From positions 52,737 to 116,736 of the forward strand of contig DAHVAL010000004.1 in the NCBI GenBank assembly GCA_027314645.1: 64,000 bases of DNA, read 5' to 3'. Each line of letters begins with the position of its first letter. Positions within the stretch are counted from its first letter, which is position 1. Positions 10,053 to 19,800 of this stretch are shown one piece after another. Position numbers and translations under genes: made by a program. The DNA comes from Nitrospirota bacterium. GTDB lineage: Bacteria > Nitrospirota > Leptospirillia > Leptospirillales > Leptospirillaceae. The notes below the pieces were generated by a model. It worked only from the letters and a program-made list of their open reading frames with translations. It searched no databases and had not been told where the DNA came from.

Positions 10053-10943
10053 TTAATGGAAAAATTCCGGCACCGGCAGTACGGACCAGAATCCAACCGG
10101 CGGTTGCTCGATGGACTCCCACAAGTGATTGACTTGAGAAGATACCATTTTATCCAGAAACCCTTTTTCATGAAAGGTCCGGATGACAGGGGGTCCACTG
10201 ATATGCGCCAATTTCGTTGCTGTATCGAGTGCATCTTGATAGTCTCCCAACTGATCCACCAAATGATTGGATATTGCGGAGGCTCCGGTAAAGACCCTGC
10301 CGTCGGCCAGGGGTTTCAAATCCGCGGGGGACATATGACGCCCTTTCGCGACGTCTTGAATAAACTGCTGATGCATTTCATTCAAGATGGCCTGAAGATA
10401 GGCCTTTTCTTCAGGTGTCATGGGGCGGAAAGGGGATCCGGCATCCTTCAATGCCCCACTTTTCATCACCTCACTCGAAATGCCGATCTTTTTTAAAAGA
10501 TCTTGGAACTCCGCCAATTCCATGATGACACCAATGCTTCCCGTGAGGGACCCCGGACTGGCCATGATCCGGTCACAGGCGGACGCAATATAATACGCTC
10601 CGGACGCCCCAACGGTCCCAATGGAGGCGATGACGGGCTTTCCTTTTTTCCGGGCTTTCAACACCTCTTCATAAATATCCTGCGATGGGACAACCGCCCC
10701 GCCGGGACTATTGATCCGGATCACAAGGGCTTTTATCCGGGGATCCCTGACCAGTTCCCGGATTTGCCGGATCGGTTTTTTGGACGAAATGATGACCCCC
10801 GAAATGCGGACCACCCCGATCTCGGCCCCTCCCACCAATGGAACAGACCGACTAAAAAATGCCGCCCCTCGTCCCAGGACCAAGATGGCCGCAAAAACAA
10901 CCAGGATGACAAAACCCGCCCGTAACATTTTTCGAACCATCAT
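10053..10943 (-). CDS. sppA: Signal peptide peptidase SppA (short, 36K type)
   Basis: Membrane-anchored S49 serine protease degrading cleaved signal peptides. An N-terminal anchor (MLRAGFVILVVFAAILVLG) precedes a single S49 domain. The catalytic Ser lies in GTVGASGAYYIASACDRI and the general-base Lys in MKSGALKDAGSPF, the Ser-Lys dyad of the short SppA form. The track start at 11009 reads into the rpsA terminator region, so I use the ATG at 10943 (MMVRKMLRAGF). Confidence 0.92.
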   Translation of the reverse strand: MMVRKMLRAGFVILVVFAAILVLGRGAAFFSRSVPLVGGAEIGVVRISGVIISSKKPIRQIRELVRDPRIKALVIRINSPGGAVVPSQDIYEEVLKARKKGKPVIASIGTVGASGAYYIASACDRIMASPGSLTGSIGVIMELAEFQDLLKKIGISSEVMKSGALKDAGSPFRPMTPEEKAYLQAILNEMHQQFIQDVAKGRHMSPADLKPLADGRVFTGASAISNHLVDQLGDYQDALDTATKLAHISGPPVIRTFHEKGFLDKMVSSQVNHLWESIEQPPVGFWSVLPVPEFFH

Positions 10944-10973
10944 GCCATCACCCACGTTGCATTCATAAGCACT

Positions 10974-11003
10974 GCAAAAACAAAGAGAAGGGAATCCCCT
11001 TCT
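10974..11003 (-). terminator. Rho-independent terminator of rpsA
   Basis: Minus strand: AGAAGGG-GATT-CCCTTCT followed by CTTTGTTTTTG. A perfect 7-bp stem, tetraloop and T-rich tail lie between the rpsA stop and the sppA start. A second, larger hairpin precedes it (11015-11052). Confidence 0.75.
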
Positions 11004-11014
11004 CCACAACGCAA

Positions 11015-11052
11015 TGGAGCCCCTCAGCGCTTATCACCGCGAAGGGGCTCCA
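11015..11052 (-). other. Perfect 10-bp hairpin in rpsA 3' UTR
   Basis: TGGAGCCCCT at 11015-11024 and its exact complement AGGGGCTCCA at 11043-11052, separated by 18 bases. It lies 15 bp after the rpsA stop and just before the terminator. No T-tract follows it, so it is more likely an mRNA-stabilising stem than a terminator on its own. Confidence 0.6.
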
Positions 11053-11066
11053 TAAAGTGCCTCAGC

Positions 11067-12707
11067 TCACTCGGTTGCCGCCTCTTCGACGCCTTTCACG
11101 GAGAGTCCAATTTTCCGTTCAGCCTTATCGATCTTGACGACCCTCACCGTGACCTCGGAGTCGACCGGAAACATCTGGTCGAGACGCTCTCCCGACGGCA
11201 GATCCACCTCACTCACGTGAACAAGTCCTTCCACACCATCCTCGATCTCGACAAAAAATCCGAAATCCATCACCTTGGTAACCTTGCCCCTCATGACGCG
11301 GCCCACAGGAAATCGTTCCGGAATTTCCGATTCCCAAGGATCCGGAGTCATTTGCTTATACCCCAAGGAAAGCCGTTGGCGTTCTTTTTCAATTTTAAGG
11401 ACGATGGCTTCAACCTTCTGCCCTTTTTTGAACACCTCTGAAGGATGACGCACATGGCGCGTCCAAGAAAGATCTGAAATATGGATCAGGCCATCGATTC
11501 CTTCCTCCAGACCGACAAATACGCCGAAGTCGGTGAGACTTTTGACCTTCCCGGAAACAATGGTCCCGATCGGGTATTTTTCTTCGACGACATCCCAAGG
11601 ATTGGGGCCAAGCTGTTTCAACCCAAGAGAGATCTTTCTGTTCTTCTCATCGATTTTCAAAACCTTGGCTTCAACCATATCGCCAACGTTCATGATCTTG
11701 CCAGGATGCTTCACCTCATGATTCCAGCTCATTTCTGTGATGTGCATCAGGCCTTCGACTCCAGGCTCGATCTCAAGAAATGCCCCGTAATCCGTGATTG
11801 AGACGACCTTGGCTGTGACCTTGGAACCTTCCGGATAGCGCTCGGCAACGGTGGTCCAGGGATCGCTTTTGAGTTGCTTGAGTCCCAAGGAAACACGACC
11901 GGTTTCCTTGTCGTGCTTCAAGACCATCACGTTGATTTTGTCACCAACCGCCATGAGATTCTGGGGACTCGAAACGCGGCCCCAGGACATGTCGGTGATA
12001 TGCAGAAGACCATCGACGCCGCCAAGATCTATGAAGGCTCCGTAGTCCGTGATATTTTTAACAATTCCCTCAAGAACTTCGCCCTCTTTGAGCGACTCCA
12101 TGGTCAGCTTCTTTCGGCGGTCGCGCCATTCTTCAAGGAGAACACGGCGGGACACAATGATATTCCCACGCTTCTTGTTCATCTTGATAATGCGAACCTG
12201 AATGGTCTGCCCCACCAGACGATCCATATCCCGGACAGGACGCAGATCGATCTGTGAGCCGGGGAGAAAGGCCTTGAGTCCAATATCGACCGTCATGCCT
12301 CCCTTGATCCGGCTGACCACCTTCCCTTCAAGGACCTCGCCCTTTTCCGACAGTTCCTCGAGGGAATCCCAGACCTTCATCCGGTCTGCCTTTTCCTTGG
12401 AGAGGATCAAATTCCCTTGAGGATCTTCCCGCTCCTCAAGGTAAACGCTGATCTTGTCTCCCACCTTGAGGGTGCCGATCTCTTCTTCGGAAAACTCCAT
12501 CTTGGCGATATGGCCTTCGGATTTGTATCCGATATCGACCACCACCTCGGTCGGATAGACCGCAATGACGGTTCCATCGACCACCGCGCCCTCCTCGAAA
12601 TTCCGGAGGGTTTCGGAGTACAGCTGATCCATTTGGTCGCGACCAAGATTCTCATCTTGATCGGAGACGACCTCATCTGAAAGATTGTTTTGGTTTGAAA
12701 GTAACAT
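11067..12707 (-). CDS. rpsA: 30S ribosomal protein S1
   Basis: mRNA-binding ribosomal protein with six S1 (OB-fold) repeats; the repeating unit (GxVxxITDYGAFIDLGGVDGLLHITDMSW...VGDKINVMVLKHDKETGRVSLGLKQL) is clear, and the later copies end SLGYKQMTPDPW and IGLSVKG. The product is about 546 aa, full length for a Gram-negative type S1. The track start at 12731 is replaced by ATG 12707 (MLLSNQNNLSDEV), which has AGGAGG 10 bp upstream. Confidence 0.97.
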   Translation of the reverse strand: MLLSNQNNLSDEVVSDQDENLGRDQMDQLYSETLRNFEEGAVVDGTVIAVYPTEVVVDIGYKSEGHIAKMEFSEEEIGTLKVGDKISVYLEEREDPQGNLILSKEKADRMKVWDSLEELSEKGEVLEGKVVSRIKGGMTVDIGLKAFLPGSQIDLRPVRDMDRLVGQTIQVRIIKMNKKRGNIIVSRRVLLEEWRDRRKKLTMESLKEGEVLEGIVKNITDYGAFIDLGGVDGLLHITDMSWGRVSSPQNLMAVGDKINVMVLKHDKETGRVSLGLKQLKSDPWTTVAERYPEGSKVTAKVVSITDYGAFLEIEPGVEGLMHITEMSWNHEVKHPGKIMNVGDMVEAKVLKIDEKNRKISLGLKQLGPNPWDVVEEKYPIGTIVSGKVKSLTDFGVFVGLEEGIDGLIHISDLSWTRHVRHPSEVFKKGQKVEAIVLKIEKERQRLSLGYKQMTPDPWESEIPERFPVGRVMRGKVTKVMDFGFFVEIEDGVEGLVHVSEVDLPSGERLDQMFPVDSEVTVRVVKIDKAERKIGLSVKGVEEAATE

Positions 12708-12824
12708 GCGCGTAAATCCTCCTCTGACCATTCCCGCTTTTCTACGGTACGGAATCTTATCATTCTAATCACAAAAAAGAGGAAAATAAAGCCCTAATCC
12801 CATCATATTCATCTTTTGGCCCCT

Positions 12825-13526
12825 TCAAGGGGTCAAAGGGGGATTTTGGGATTTCTGTCGGGCCTTGTGACCGGCTCCCAGATGATGAAGGAGGGCCGTC
12901 ACGGCACGACGTAACCGTGGGGAAGGATTCCTCGCAAGGGCCTCTTCAAAATTTTTCTTCGCCTCTTTTGCCATCCCGAGACGATCATGGACGATTCCCA
13001 GATAAGTGAGCACCAAAGGGTTATTTGGATGTCTGTCATGAGCCTCGTGGAGATAGATGTGCGCCTCCCTGTCATGATGGAAGTCGATCTCAATTTTTCC
13101 CATCAAGGTTCTGAAACCAACCGGCCACTCCTCCTGCTCCACGAGGATCCTCGCCACGCGAAGGGCTTCCTCCTCATGGCCGTTTTTAAGCTCGACCCTT
13201 GCCAGGTTCAGCAAGATTTCCGAATTACCCGGGGCAATCCTGTGGGCTTTTTCCAGGAGCTTAAGGGCGGCCTTTTCATGACCGAGTCTTGATTGAACAA
13301 CAGCAAGATTGTTCATGAGGTCCGCATTTTCGGGAGAGAGGGACAACCCGCGAAGGTCAAGCTCCCGGGCACGCACCAGGTCCCCCTGCACGAACGCCTT
13401 GTGGGCCTCCACATCCAGGAAGTTCGGGCTGGAGGTGTCCGATGCGGTTTCGCAGGAGGAACAGAGGAGCAAGAATAAAGCCATTGCCATGAGTCCCGGG
13501 CGCCGAAACGTTTTTCCCTCTTTCAT
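12825..13526 (-). CDS. TPR-repeat lipoprotein (putative)
   Basis: 233-aa exported protein. An N-terminal hydrophobic stretch (LMAMALFLLLCSSC) ends in a Cys that could be lipidated, although the LCSSC box is not canonical. The rest is tetratricopeptide repeats: NADLMNNLAVVQSRLGHEKAALKLLEKA, NSEILLNLARVELKNGHEEEALRVA and NPLVLTYLGIVHDRLGMAKEAKKNFEEAL. TPRs mediate protein-protein contacts; the partner is unknown. It is 117 bp upstream of rpsA on the same strand. Confidence 0.75.
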   Translation of the reverse strand: MKEGKTFRRPGLMAMALFLLLCSSCETASDTSSPNFLDVEAHKAFVQGDLVRARELDLRGLSLSPENADLMNNLAVVQSRLGHEKAALKLLEKAHRIAPGNSEILLNLARVELKNGHEEEALRVARILVEQEEWPVGFRTLMGKIEIDFHHDREAHIYLHEAHDRHPNNPLVLTYLGIVHDRLGMAKEAKKNFEEALARNPSPRLRRAVTALLHHLGAGHKARQKSQNPPLTP

Positions 13527-13630
13527 CCAATGTGCCTTCTTGTTAACATGCCACCAGGTTCAGGGCGGCAAAACTATCCAACGATCGGGGAACTTTGCCC
13601 ATTCCCCTTCCACGCCCCCTTGGGAGTTCC

Positions 13631-14380
13631 ATGGACCCACCACAGAAAAATTTTTTAGGGGAACGGATCTATCGGCTCAGGGTGGGGATCCTGCTTGTTT
13701 TTTTTCTCCTTGCCATGATCGCCAATGGCCGGCACCCCCATCCATTGTGGGCCGCCATCCTGGCGAAATGCATCGGAGCACGGGAGAGCGGCATCACTCC
13801 CTTTCTGCGCCATGTGACACTCCTTGTCCCCCTCGGACTTTACACCCTGGCCTTGTTGCTCAGGCTGTCCGCTTCCTCATCCTTGGGGGGGCGGACCATC
13901 TGGGCAAAATCCCCCGTGACCGACGTCCTGACCCAGGAGGGGCTGTTTGCCCACATTCGCCACCCTCTTTATGCCGGATCGGCCGGAATGATTGTCTCAC
14001 TTTCGTTGATGTCCTCCCCTCAAGGGGCCGCCATCCTTGTTGGCGGGGGGCTTCCGTTTCTTGCGTTCCTGGCACGGTTTGAGGAAAAAATCCTTCTCGC
14101 GAGATTTCCGGAATATTCCGAATATAAAACACGGGTTCCGGCCTTTATTCCGACAAAGTTTGAAATAAAGAAGGGGTGGAACGCCCTTTTCGCCCCTCTA
14201 CACCAAAGGCTCGGAAAGTCACTGCGCTCCGAGGCTTTCAATGTGGCCCTTCTCGCAGGGTTCGGAGCCTTTTGGGCCTCCCCCACCCTCCCTCTTTTCT
14301 GGATCTCATTTTCCCTCGGATTAGCCCTTGCCTTTACCGCCCCTTTTTGGGCTCCTGAAAGAAATGAGGCCTCTTCATGA
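13631..14380 (+). CDS. Isoprenylcysteine carboxyl methyltransferase-like membrane protein
   Basis: Polytopic membrane protein with the ICMT/phospholipid-methyltransferase signature GLFAHIRHPLYAGSAGMI followed by EEKILLARFPEYSEYKTRVPAFIP, where RHPxY and the terminal E..Y motif bind SAM. About five membrane segments are predicted. Bacterial members methylate small or lipid substrates; the substrate here is unknown. The track start is a TTG at 13595; I choose ATG 13631 (MDPPQKNFLGERI) preceded by GGGAG. The last 4 bp overlap the SAM hydrolase gene (ATGA), so the two are translationally coupled. Confidence 0.75.
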   Translation: MDPPQKNFLGERIYRLRVGILLVFFLLAMIANGRHPHPLWAAILAKCIGARESGITPFLRHVTLLVPLGLYTLALLLRLSASSSLGGRTIWAKSPVTDVLTQEGLFAHIRHPLYAGSAGMIVSLSLMSSPQGAAILVGGGLPFLAFLARFEEKILLARFPEYSEYKTRVPAFIPTKFEIKKGWNALFAPLHQRLGKSLRSEAFNVALLAGFGAFWASPTLPLFWISFSLGLALAFTAPFWAPERNEASS

Positions 14381-15168
14381 CTCCATTCATCACCTTTACC
14401 TCGGATTTCGGGCAAAAAGACGTCTATGTCGCCTGCGTCAAAGCCGTCATCCTTTCGCGTCTACCCAACGCCGTCATCCTCGATGTCTCCCACGAGATCG
14501 CTCCTTTCCGGCCTCTCTTCGCTCTTCCTCCCCTGATCGAGATCCTCGAAGTCACTCCTCCCCATAGCATTCATCTCGTCATCGTCGACCCTGGGGTCGG
14601 AAGCGACCGGCGGGCGCTTGTGGGGGTGTCACCAACCCATCAATTCGTCTTTCCCGACAACGGACTTCCCTCCACGCTTCTCCGATGGGTGGGCGACATG
14701 CGCTTCTTCCATCTCGACGACCCTCGGATATTTGGAGGGTTCGCATCCCCCACCTTTCAGGGGAGGGATCTGTTCGCCCCCGCCGTTGCCGAGCTCGGAA
14801 AAGGAAGACGCCCGGAAGAGATGGGCCGAGAGGTTCCCAGTTCCTCCTTGTTTCAGTCTCCTTCGGGGAGACTCAATGAATCGGAGGAATATTTGGTCTG
14901 GAACATCGACCGTTTTGGGAATGTTCTTCTGGGATTCAGGGCCATTCGCCCTCCCGAAGAAGTCGCGGTCGAATGGAACGGTTTTTTGATCCCCTATGTC
15001 CGCCGGTATCAGGAGGTTCCGATCGGCCACCTTGGGGTATTATTCAACAGTTCAAGGTGGCTCGAAATTTTTTGCAGGGAAGGAAGCGCCTCTGAACAAA
15101 CGGGTCTTCAAATCGGGACTTTTCTCAAAATCCGCATCCGGGGAGGCACGGGCCAAACCTTGACCTGA
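14377..15168 (+). CDS. SAM hydroxide adenosyltransferase/SAM hydrolase (DUF62 family)
   Basis: Relative of the fluorinase/chlorinase family; archaeal and bacterial DUF62 enzymes hydrolyse S-adenosylmethionine to adenosine and methionine using water. Hallmarks: N-terminal ITFTSDFGQKDVYVACVKAVI, VHLVIVDPGVGS-like IHLVIVDPGVGSDRRALVGV and FVFPDNGL, plus IDRFGNVLL in the C-terminal barrel. 263 aa, normal. Coupled to the preceding methyltransferase, which consumes SAM; a functional link is inference only. Confidence 0.85.
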   Translation: MTPFITFTSDFGQKDVYVACVKAVILSRLPNAVILDVSHEIAPFRPLFALPPLIEILEVTPPHSIHLVIVDPGVGSDRRALVGVSPTHQFVFPDNGLPSTLLRWVGDMRFFHLDDPRIFGGFASPTFQGRDLFAPAVAELGKGRRPEEMGREVPSSSLFQSPSGRLNESEEYLVWNIDRFGNVLLGFRAIRPPEEVAVEWNGFLIPYVRRYQEVPIGHLGVLFNSSRWLEIFCREGSASEQTGLQIGTFLKIRIRGGTGQTLT

Positions 15169-15189
15169 CCGGCCTTCCAAAAAGTGTTC

Positions 15190-15609
15190 CTACTGGTCCT
15201 TGCGAAGTTTGTATGGGAAGTTGTCGTAATAATATTCAGGGGGGACGCTTCGGAGAAGGTCCGGGATCTGGGTCACATCAACCTTCATCCACGGTCCTTT
15301 CAGATCCTCTGACCGATACCAGTAATCCTGATAGAACTGATAATACGCTCCATCCCGATAGTACAACGGCCGGCTTGAGGTCAAGAAAATATACAGGTTG
15401 GTATGAGGCAGCAGGACCGGTGTTGATCGGCCTTCGAACTGAATGGGCGTTGGCTGGTCTCCTTCGTCCATAAGAGCGGGGGTGTTTTCAGGCGTATTGC
15501 CTCCTCCCGAACAACCGGCAAGCAGAGACACCGCGCAGATCATAACCAGAGCGGTGATCATTCCCTTGACAGGATCTCCTCCCCTGCTTAGAATTTTATT
15601 CGTGAGCAT
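15190..15609 (-). CDS. Small Tyr/Trp-rich lipoprotein
   Basis: 139-aa exported lipoprotein. The signal peptide ends in a canonical lipobox (SLLAGC, Cys33). The mature part contains LYYRDGAYYQFYQDYWYRSEDLKGPW...IPDLLRSVPPEYY, a Tyr/Trp pattern recurrent in uncharacterised Gram-negative lipoproteins with YxWxxY-like repeats. ATG 15609 is supported by AAGGAGAGGGT immediately upstream. Function unknown; outer-membrane or periplasmic anchoring expected. Confidence 0.75.
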   Translation of the reverse strand: MLTNKILSRGGDPVKGMITALVMICAVSLLAGCSGGGNTPENTPALMDEGDQPTPIQFEGRSTPVLLPHTNLYIFLTSSRPLYYRDGAYYQFYQDYWYRSEDLKGPWMKVDVTQIPDLLRSVPPEYYYDNFPYKLRKDQ

Positions 15610-15727
15610 ACCCTCTCCTTCAAATAAGAAACCTGTTCTCTTGGTTGCGGGATTGATCGCCCTGCTTCTTCTCGGGCTCTATCTTGCCTCCCAGGAGCTT
15701 CCCGCATTCAAACCTCTCGGTCCTTAG
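15602..15727 (+). CDS. Possible 41-aa single-pass membrane peptide
   Basis: GTG at 15602 opens a 41-aa frame: a short polar N-terminus, KKPVLLVAGLIALLLLGLYLAS as a clear membrane segment, then ELPAFKPLGP. The hydrophobic profile is convincing but there is no Shine-Dalgarno, and the start overlaps the divergent lipoprotein start by 8 bp. It is the tail of the longer track ORF 15443-15727, whose front part is antisense to the lipoprotein. It could be a fortuitous frame. Confidence 0.3.
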   Translation: MSIPSPSNKKPVLLVAGLIALLLLGLYLASQELPAFKPLGP

Positions 15728-16185
15728 ACTCCCTGTGTCTTGGATTTCTGCCTTTCCAAGCCAATCCGACATTTGGCACAGAGCCCTTCGATTTCAAATC
15801 GATGAATGGTGTCCGAATACCCTTCCTTCTTCACCAACTCCTCGACCTCTTCCTGGATGGGACAGAGGTCGATGTGCCGAACCTCTCCGCAACGCCGGCA
15901 TATGAGGTGATGATGATGCCCCGTCATGCCGACGATATACCCGTCCTCCGCAGATTCCCGGTGAACTTTTTCTAATACCCCCAACCGAACGTAAAGGTCG
16001 ATCGCCCGAAACAAGGTGGCGCGTCCTATATCAGGGTGCGAACGGGTCAACGTTTTTTGAAGATCTACCACGGAAAAAATTCCCGTGAAATTTGAAAGGA
16101 CCTCCAGGATTGCCTTTCTTTGAGGGGTGAGACGCACGCCATACCGCTCGACGGTCCGTCTCATCTCATCAATGGAATACACCAA
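15724..16185 (-). CDS. Fur-family metalloregulator
   Basis: Ferric-uptake-regulator superfamily repressor (Fur/Zur/PerR). An N-terminal winged helix (YGVRLTPQRKAILEVLSNF...IGRATLFRAIDLYVRLGVL) is followed by the HHHHLICRRCGEVRHIDLC metal/dimerisation domain and a second C-x2-C (CAKC). The two CxxC pairs would form a structural zinc site. Metal specificity cannot be told by sight; an iron role fits an iron-rich lifestyle but is inference. TTG 16185 or GTG 16182 are both positioned after AGGA. It could control neighbouring genes or act globally. Confidence 0.88.
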   Translation of the reverse strand: MVYSIDEMRRTVERYGVRLTPQRKAILEVLSNFTGIFSVVDLQKTLTRSHPDIGRATLFRAIDLYVRLGVLEKVHRESAEDGYIVGMTGHHHHLICRRCGEVRHIDLCPIQEEVEELVKKEGYSDTIHRFEIEGLCAKCRIGLERQKSKTQGV

Positions 16186-16228
16186 AGGAAAATCCTTTCG
16201 GGAAAATGCCCCCGGGAGGGCTTAAAAT

Positions 16229-16852
16229 CTATTCGACAACCAGAAACGAAAAAACCTTTAACGGACTCTGGGGATCGAGGACCTTTTGGATGAAATCTCC
16301 CACAAAAGTAAATTCATTCACCACCTTTGGGGTTCCTGGAGCCACGGAAAGGATCAACAGGGGATCGGTGCACCCGTTAATATAGTTCCCGATACCAATC
16401 CCCTTCTTGGAATCAACGGCGACCGGGGAGAGGGTCCGGAGGAACCGGTCAAGGTCGGGATGAAAATAGAATCTCCGGTCAATTCCATTGTTCCAGTCCG
16501 TTCCTTTGACCTCCACCGACTGAATGTATCCGTTTTCTCTCCCGATAAAGCGCACAAGGACTTTCTTGTAGCGGGAGGGCACCTTGACCACCCGGTTATG
16601 TTCACAATGAATCACAAACGGGTGATCTGAATCGAGCAGGATGCTGTAAGGAAGTTCGTAGGCAAGGGCCTTCTGGTTATAAAACGGGTTGATTGCACGA
16701 ACGATGATTCCATTTGGGCTGGCGTCGGGGGTCAATCCAGCCGTACTCAACGTCGGATGCGGTTGATTGTTGGAACACCCCGAAAGAAGCAACAGCAGTC
16801 CCGCAATGACCCCGGGGAGACCTGATTTTCCGGACACTTTGATGACTCCCAT
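16229..16852 (-). CDS. Putative lipoprotein coupled to RND permease
   Basis: 207-aa lipoprotein: signal peptide LPGVIAGLLLLLSGC with a lipobox (LLSGC). The mature part has no motif I recognise; it contains VRFIGRENGYIQSVEVKGTDW and a C-terminal segment with NYINGCTDPLLILSV. Start ATG 16852 has AGGAGG six bases upstream; the track ATG at 16867 lies on the RND stop codon (ATGA) and lacks a site. It directly follows the RND gene, so it may be an accessory lipoprotein, but it does not look like a membrane-fusion protein or outer-membrane factor. Confidence 0.7.
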   Translation of the reverse strand: MGVIKVSGKSGLPGVIAGLLLLLSGCSNNQPHPTLSTAGLTPDASPNGIIVRAINPFYNQKALAYELPYSILLDSDHPFVIHCEHNRVVKVPSRYKKVLVRFIGRENGYIQSVEVKGTDWNNGIDRRFYFHPDLDRFLRTLSPVAVDSKKGIGIGNYINGCTDPLLILSVAPGTPKVVNEFTFVGDFIQKVLDPQSPLKVFSFLVVE

Positions 16853-16863
16853 CCAATGCCTCC

Positions 16864-19800
16864 TCATGAAGGATTTTCCTCCTCCCGCCCCATCGGCCTC
16901 CGAACCAGAGAGAGCCGTTCATAAACGACTGGAACTAAAAACAACGTGAAAAACATGGAGGATATGAGCCCCCCGATCACCACAACCGCCATCGACTGGC
17001 GAACTTGACCTCCTGCCCCCCAACCAACGGCCATAGGAGCCATTCCAAAGACCATGGCGAGAGTTGTCATGGCGATAGGACGAAGTCTGACGGCGGCGGA
17101 TTCAAGGACCGCCTCCCGGACCGATCGCCCTCTCCGAATCAGCGTGTTCGCGTAATCCACCAAGAGAATGGCATTTTTTGTGACGAGGCCAAAGAGGATT
17201 ATCAATCCTATGGCACCCATCATATTGACTGACACTCCGGAAATCCAGAGACCGAGGATCGCACCGACTAAGCTGAATGGAATGGAAATCATGATCACAA
17301 AAGGAAGAATCAGACTTCCAAACAGGAAGGAAAGGAGACCATAAACGACAAAAATGCCAACTGTCACGGCCATGGCGATCTGTCCTCTGGCATCATTCAA
17401 CACATCTGAATTTCCGGCATAGCGGATCCGGTACGGGGAGACGAGATTTGCCTTTGCCCACTCGTTCACCTTTTTCATCACCTCTCCGAGGGACGTTGAT
17501 CCATGAAGATTGGCGGTGATCGTGATGGAAGGCCTCCGGTCATCCCGGCTCATGCGCTGATCGGCCATTTCACGATCAATCGTGGCGATGGTCGAGAGTG
17601 GAAGAATCTTTCCAGGCCCGATTGGAAAGGGCAAATCGGAGATGGCTGGAAGGGACGCCACATTCAGAGGGTCAACCGACACCACCAGGGATCGCCACCC
17701 GTGGGACGTCTCCACAAGACCTGCCGAATAGCTGGTCGACATCTGAGAAATCCATTGGGCAATCCTTCCTGAGGAAATGCCCCATTCGGGAGGGTTGGAA
17801 GGTTTTGGCCGAACCATGATAATTTTCAGAGAACCGGCCCTCGATGAGTTCACATCCCGCACCCCAGGAATTTTCCTCATCGCCTCCTGAAGCTTTTCCG
17901 ATAACGATGCCAGGACCTTGGGGTCTCCTCCCATCAGAAAGCATGCGAAAGGCGTGCTGGCTCCTGTTCCTCCCAGGGGACTGAGGGCATCCACCGATCC
18001 CTTGAGTGCCGGGAATCCCGCCAGTATTGCCCGGGTTTTCTCCATGATCTCGGTGTCCGGTTCCGTTCGTTCGGACCGGTCGGACAAACTCACATAAAGA
18101 TATCCTTCCGAAGGCGGAACCCCTTGTGTCCCTCCGACCTGTTGAAACAAGGAACGGACCCCCGGAAGGGCCATAATACGGGAAGCAATGTCGGATGCGG
18201 TCCGATCGGTCCGGGCCAGGCTTGGGGATCCATCGAGGCGAAGATGGACGGTAAACGCATTTTGATCTTCGCCGGGAATCAGATTCCAGCCCAAGGTTTT
18301 CCCCATCGCCAGGGTTCCTCCCAAGAGGAGGAGGCAGCACACGGTCACCAGGACAGGGTGATGGAGGGCGTGTTCAAGCGTATACCTGTAGAAGGACTTT
18401 ACGGAGCCCCCCCAACCGCCAGCGAAAGCAAAGAGGTGTCGTTGTTCCTGAGTCCGGCCTTCGGCGCCGAGAACGGTCAACGAAGGGCTGACCGTGAGCG
18501 AAATGAGAAGGGAGGCCAGCACTGCAAAGGAGACCGTCCACCCGAATTCCCTGAAGAACTCGCCCAGGACTCCGTGCATCATTGCCATAGGGGCAAACAC
18601 AGCCACGATCGAAAACGTGGTGGCCAAGACGGCCCGACCGATCTCTCCCACCCCCCGGCGTGCGGCGAGAAGGGGGGACTGGCCCAAACTTCTGTGGCGG
18701 TGGATATTCTCCAGGACAACGATGGCGTCGTCGATCAAAATCCCGACGACGAGCGACAACCCCAGCATCGTGAGGTTATTGAGCGTGAAACGGAAAAAAT
18801 GAAGAAACGGAAATGTCAGAAGCACCGAGGCCGGAATTGCGAGTGCGGCAACCCCTGTCTCCCGAAAGTTTCCGAGAAATACCAGGATCACCAGAACCGC
18901 AAGCGCGGCCCCGATCATCAAGGTCTCCAGGAGTTCCTTGTTGTTTTGTCCGATCGGCTTGGACCGATCCATCCGGATCGTCGGATGGAAATCCGACGGT
19001 ACGGACACGCTCGGCCCCGTCCCCTTTTCAAGGCCGGTCAGGAGGCTCCTGATCCGGCCGGAAAGCCGGATCATATTCGATCCGGGAACAGGGTAAAGCT
19101 TGAGGGCGATGGCAGGCTTCCCCTCGAATCGGAATATGGTGGAAGAATTTGCCGGACCTTCGGAAATGCGGGCGATCGAGGAGAGAGGGGCGGTCCTGCC
19201 GGAGGGGAGCAGAACATGGAAAGACTCGAGCCCGGTCTTGGCCAGGGGATTCCCGCGCACACCAAGCGTCAGGCTGGTGTCATTGGAAGAGAGCGCCCCC
19301 GCGGGATATTCCCGGGATCTCTCCCGAAGTTGAAGAGAGACGGAGTCGGGGGAAAGCCCGAATGCGGCCATTTTTTTGGCGGATAGGTAGACGTGCATCA
19401 CCACGGGAGGAGGGGCGACAACATGGACTGACTGAATCCCTCTCACCCGCCGGATCCGAGGCAGGAACTCCCGAAAGACGAATTGCTGGACCTCCTCATC
19501 CTTCATGGAGGAGGTCTTTTCCGGCAGAGGAAGGATGATCCACATCAACGGGGAGCGTGTGAGATCCTTCCTGTGAATTTGGGGGGGCGCGATTCCTTTT
19601 GGAAGAATTCCTGAAAGGCTGTTGACGGCCTTTCTGACATCCCGCTCCGGCTGACCCGAAAGGCTGTCTTCCTTAAAGACAGCGGTAATGACGGCCGCCC
19701 CAGGCACAACCGTTGAATGGACGTGTTTGATTCCCGGCAAAGACTCCAGGGAACTTTCCACGGGGACGACAATTTTCTCGATGATCCCTTCCGGAGATTC

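Noticed and set aside
18124-19386. 420-aa plus-strand ORF
   Set aside because: Antisense to the RND permease, charged low-complexity translation, no ribosome site.
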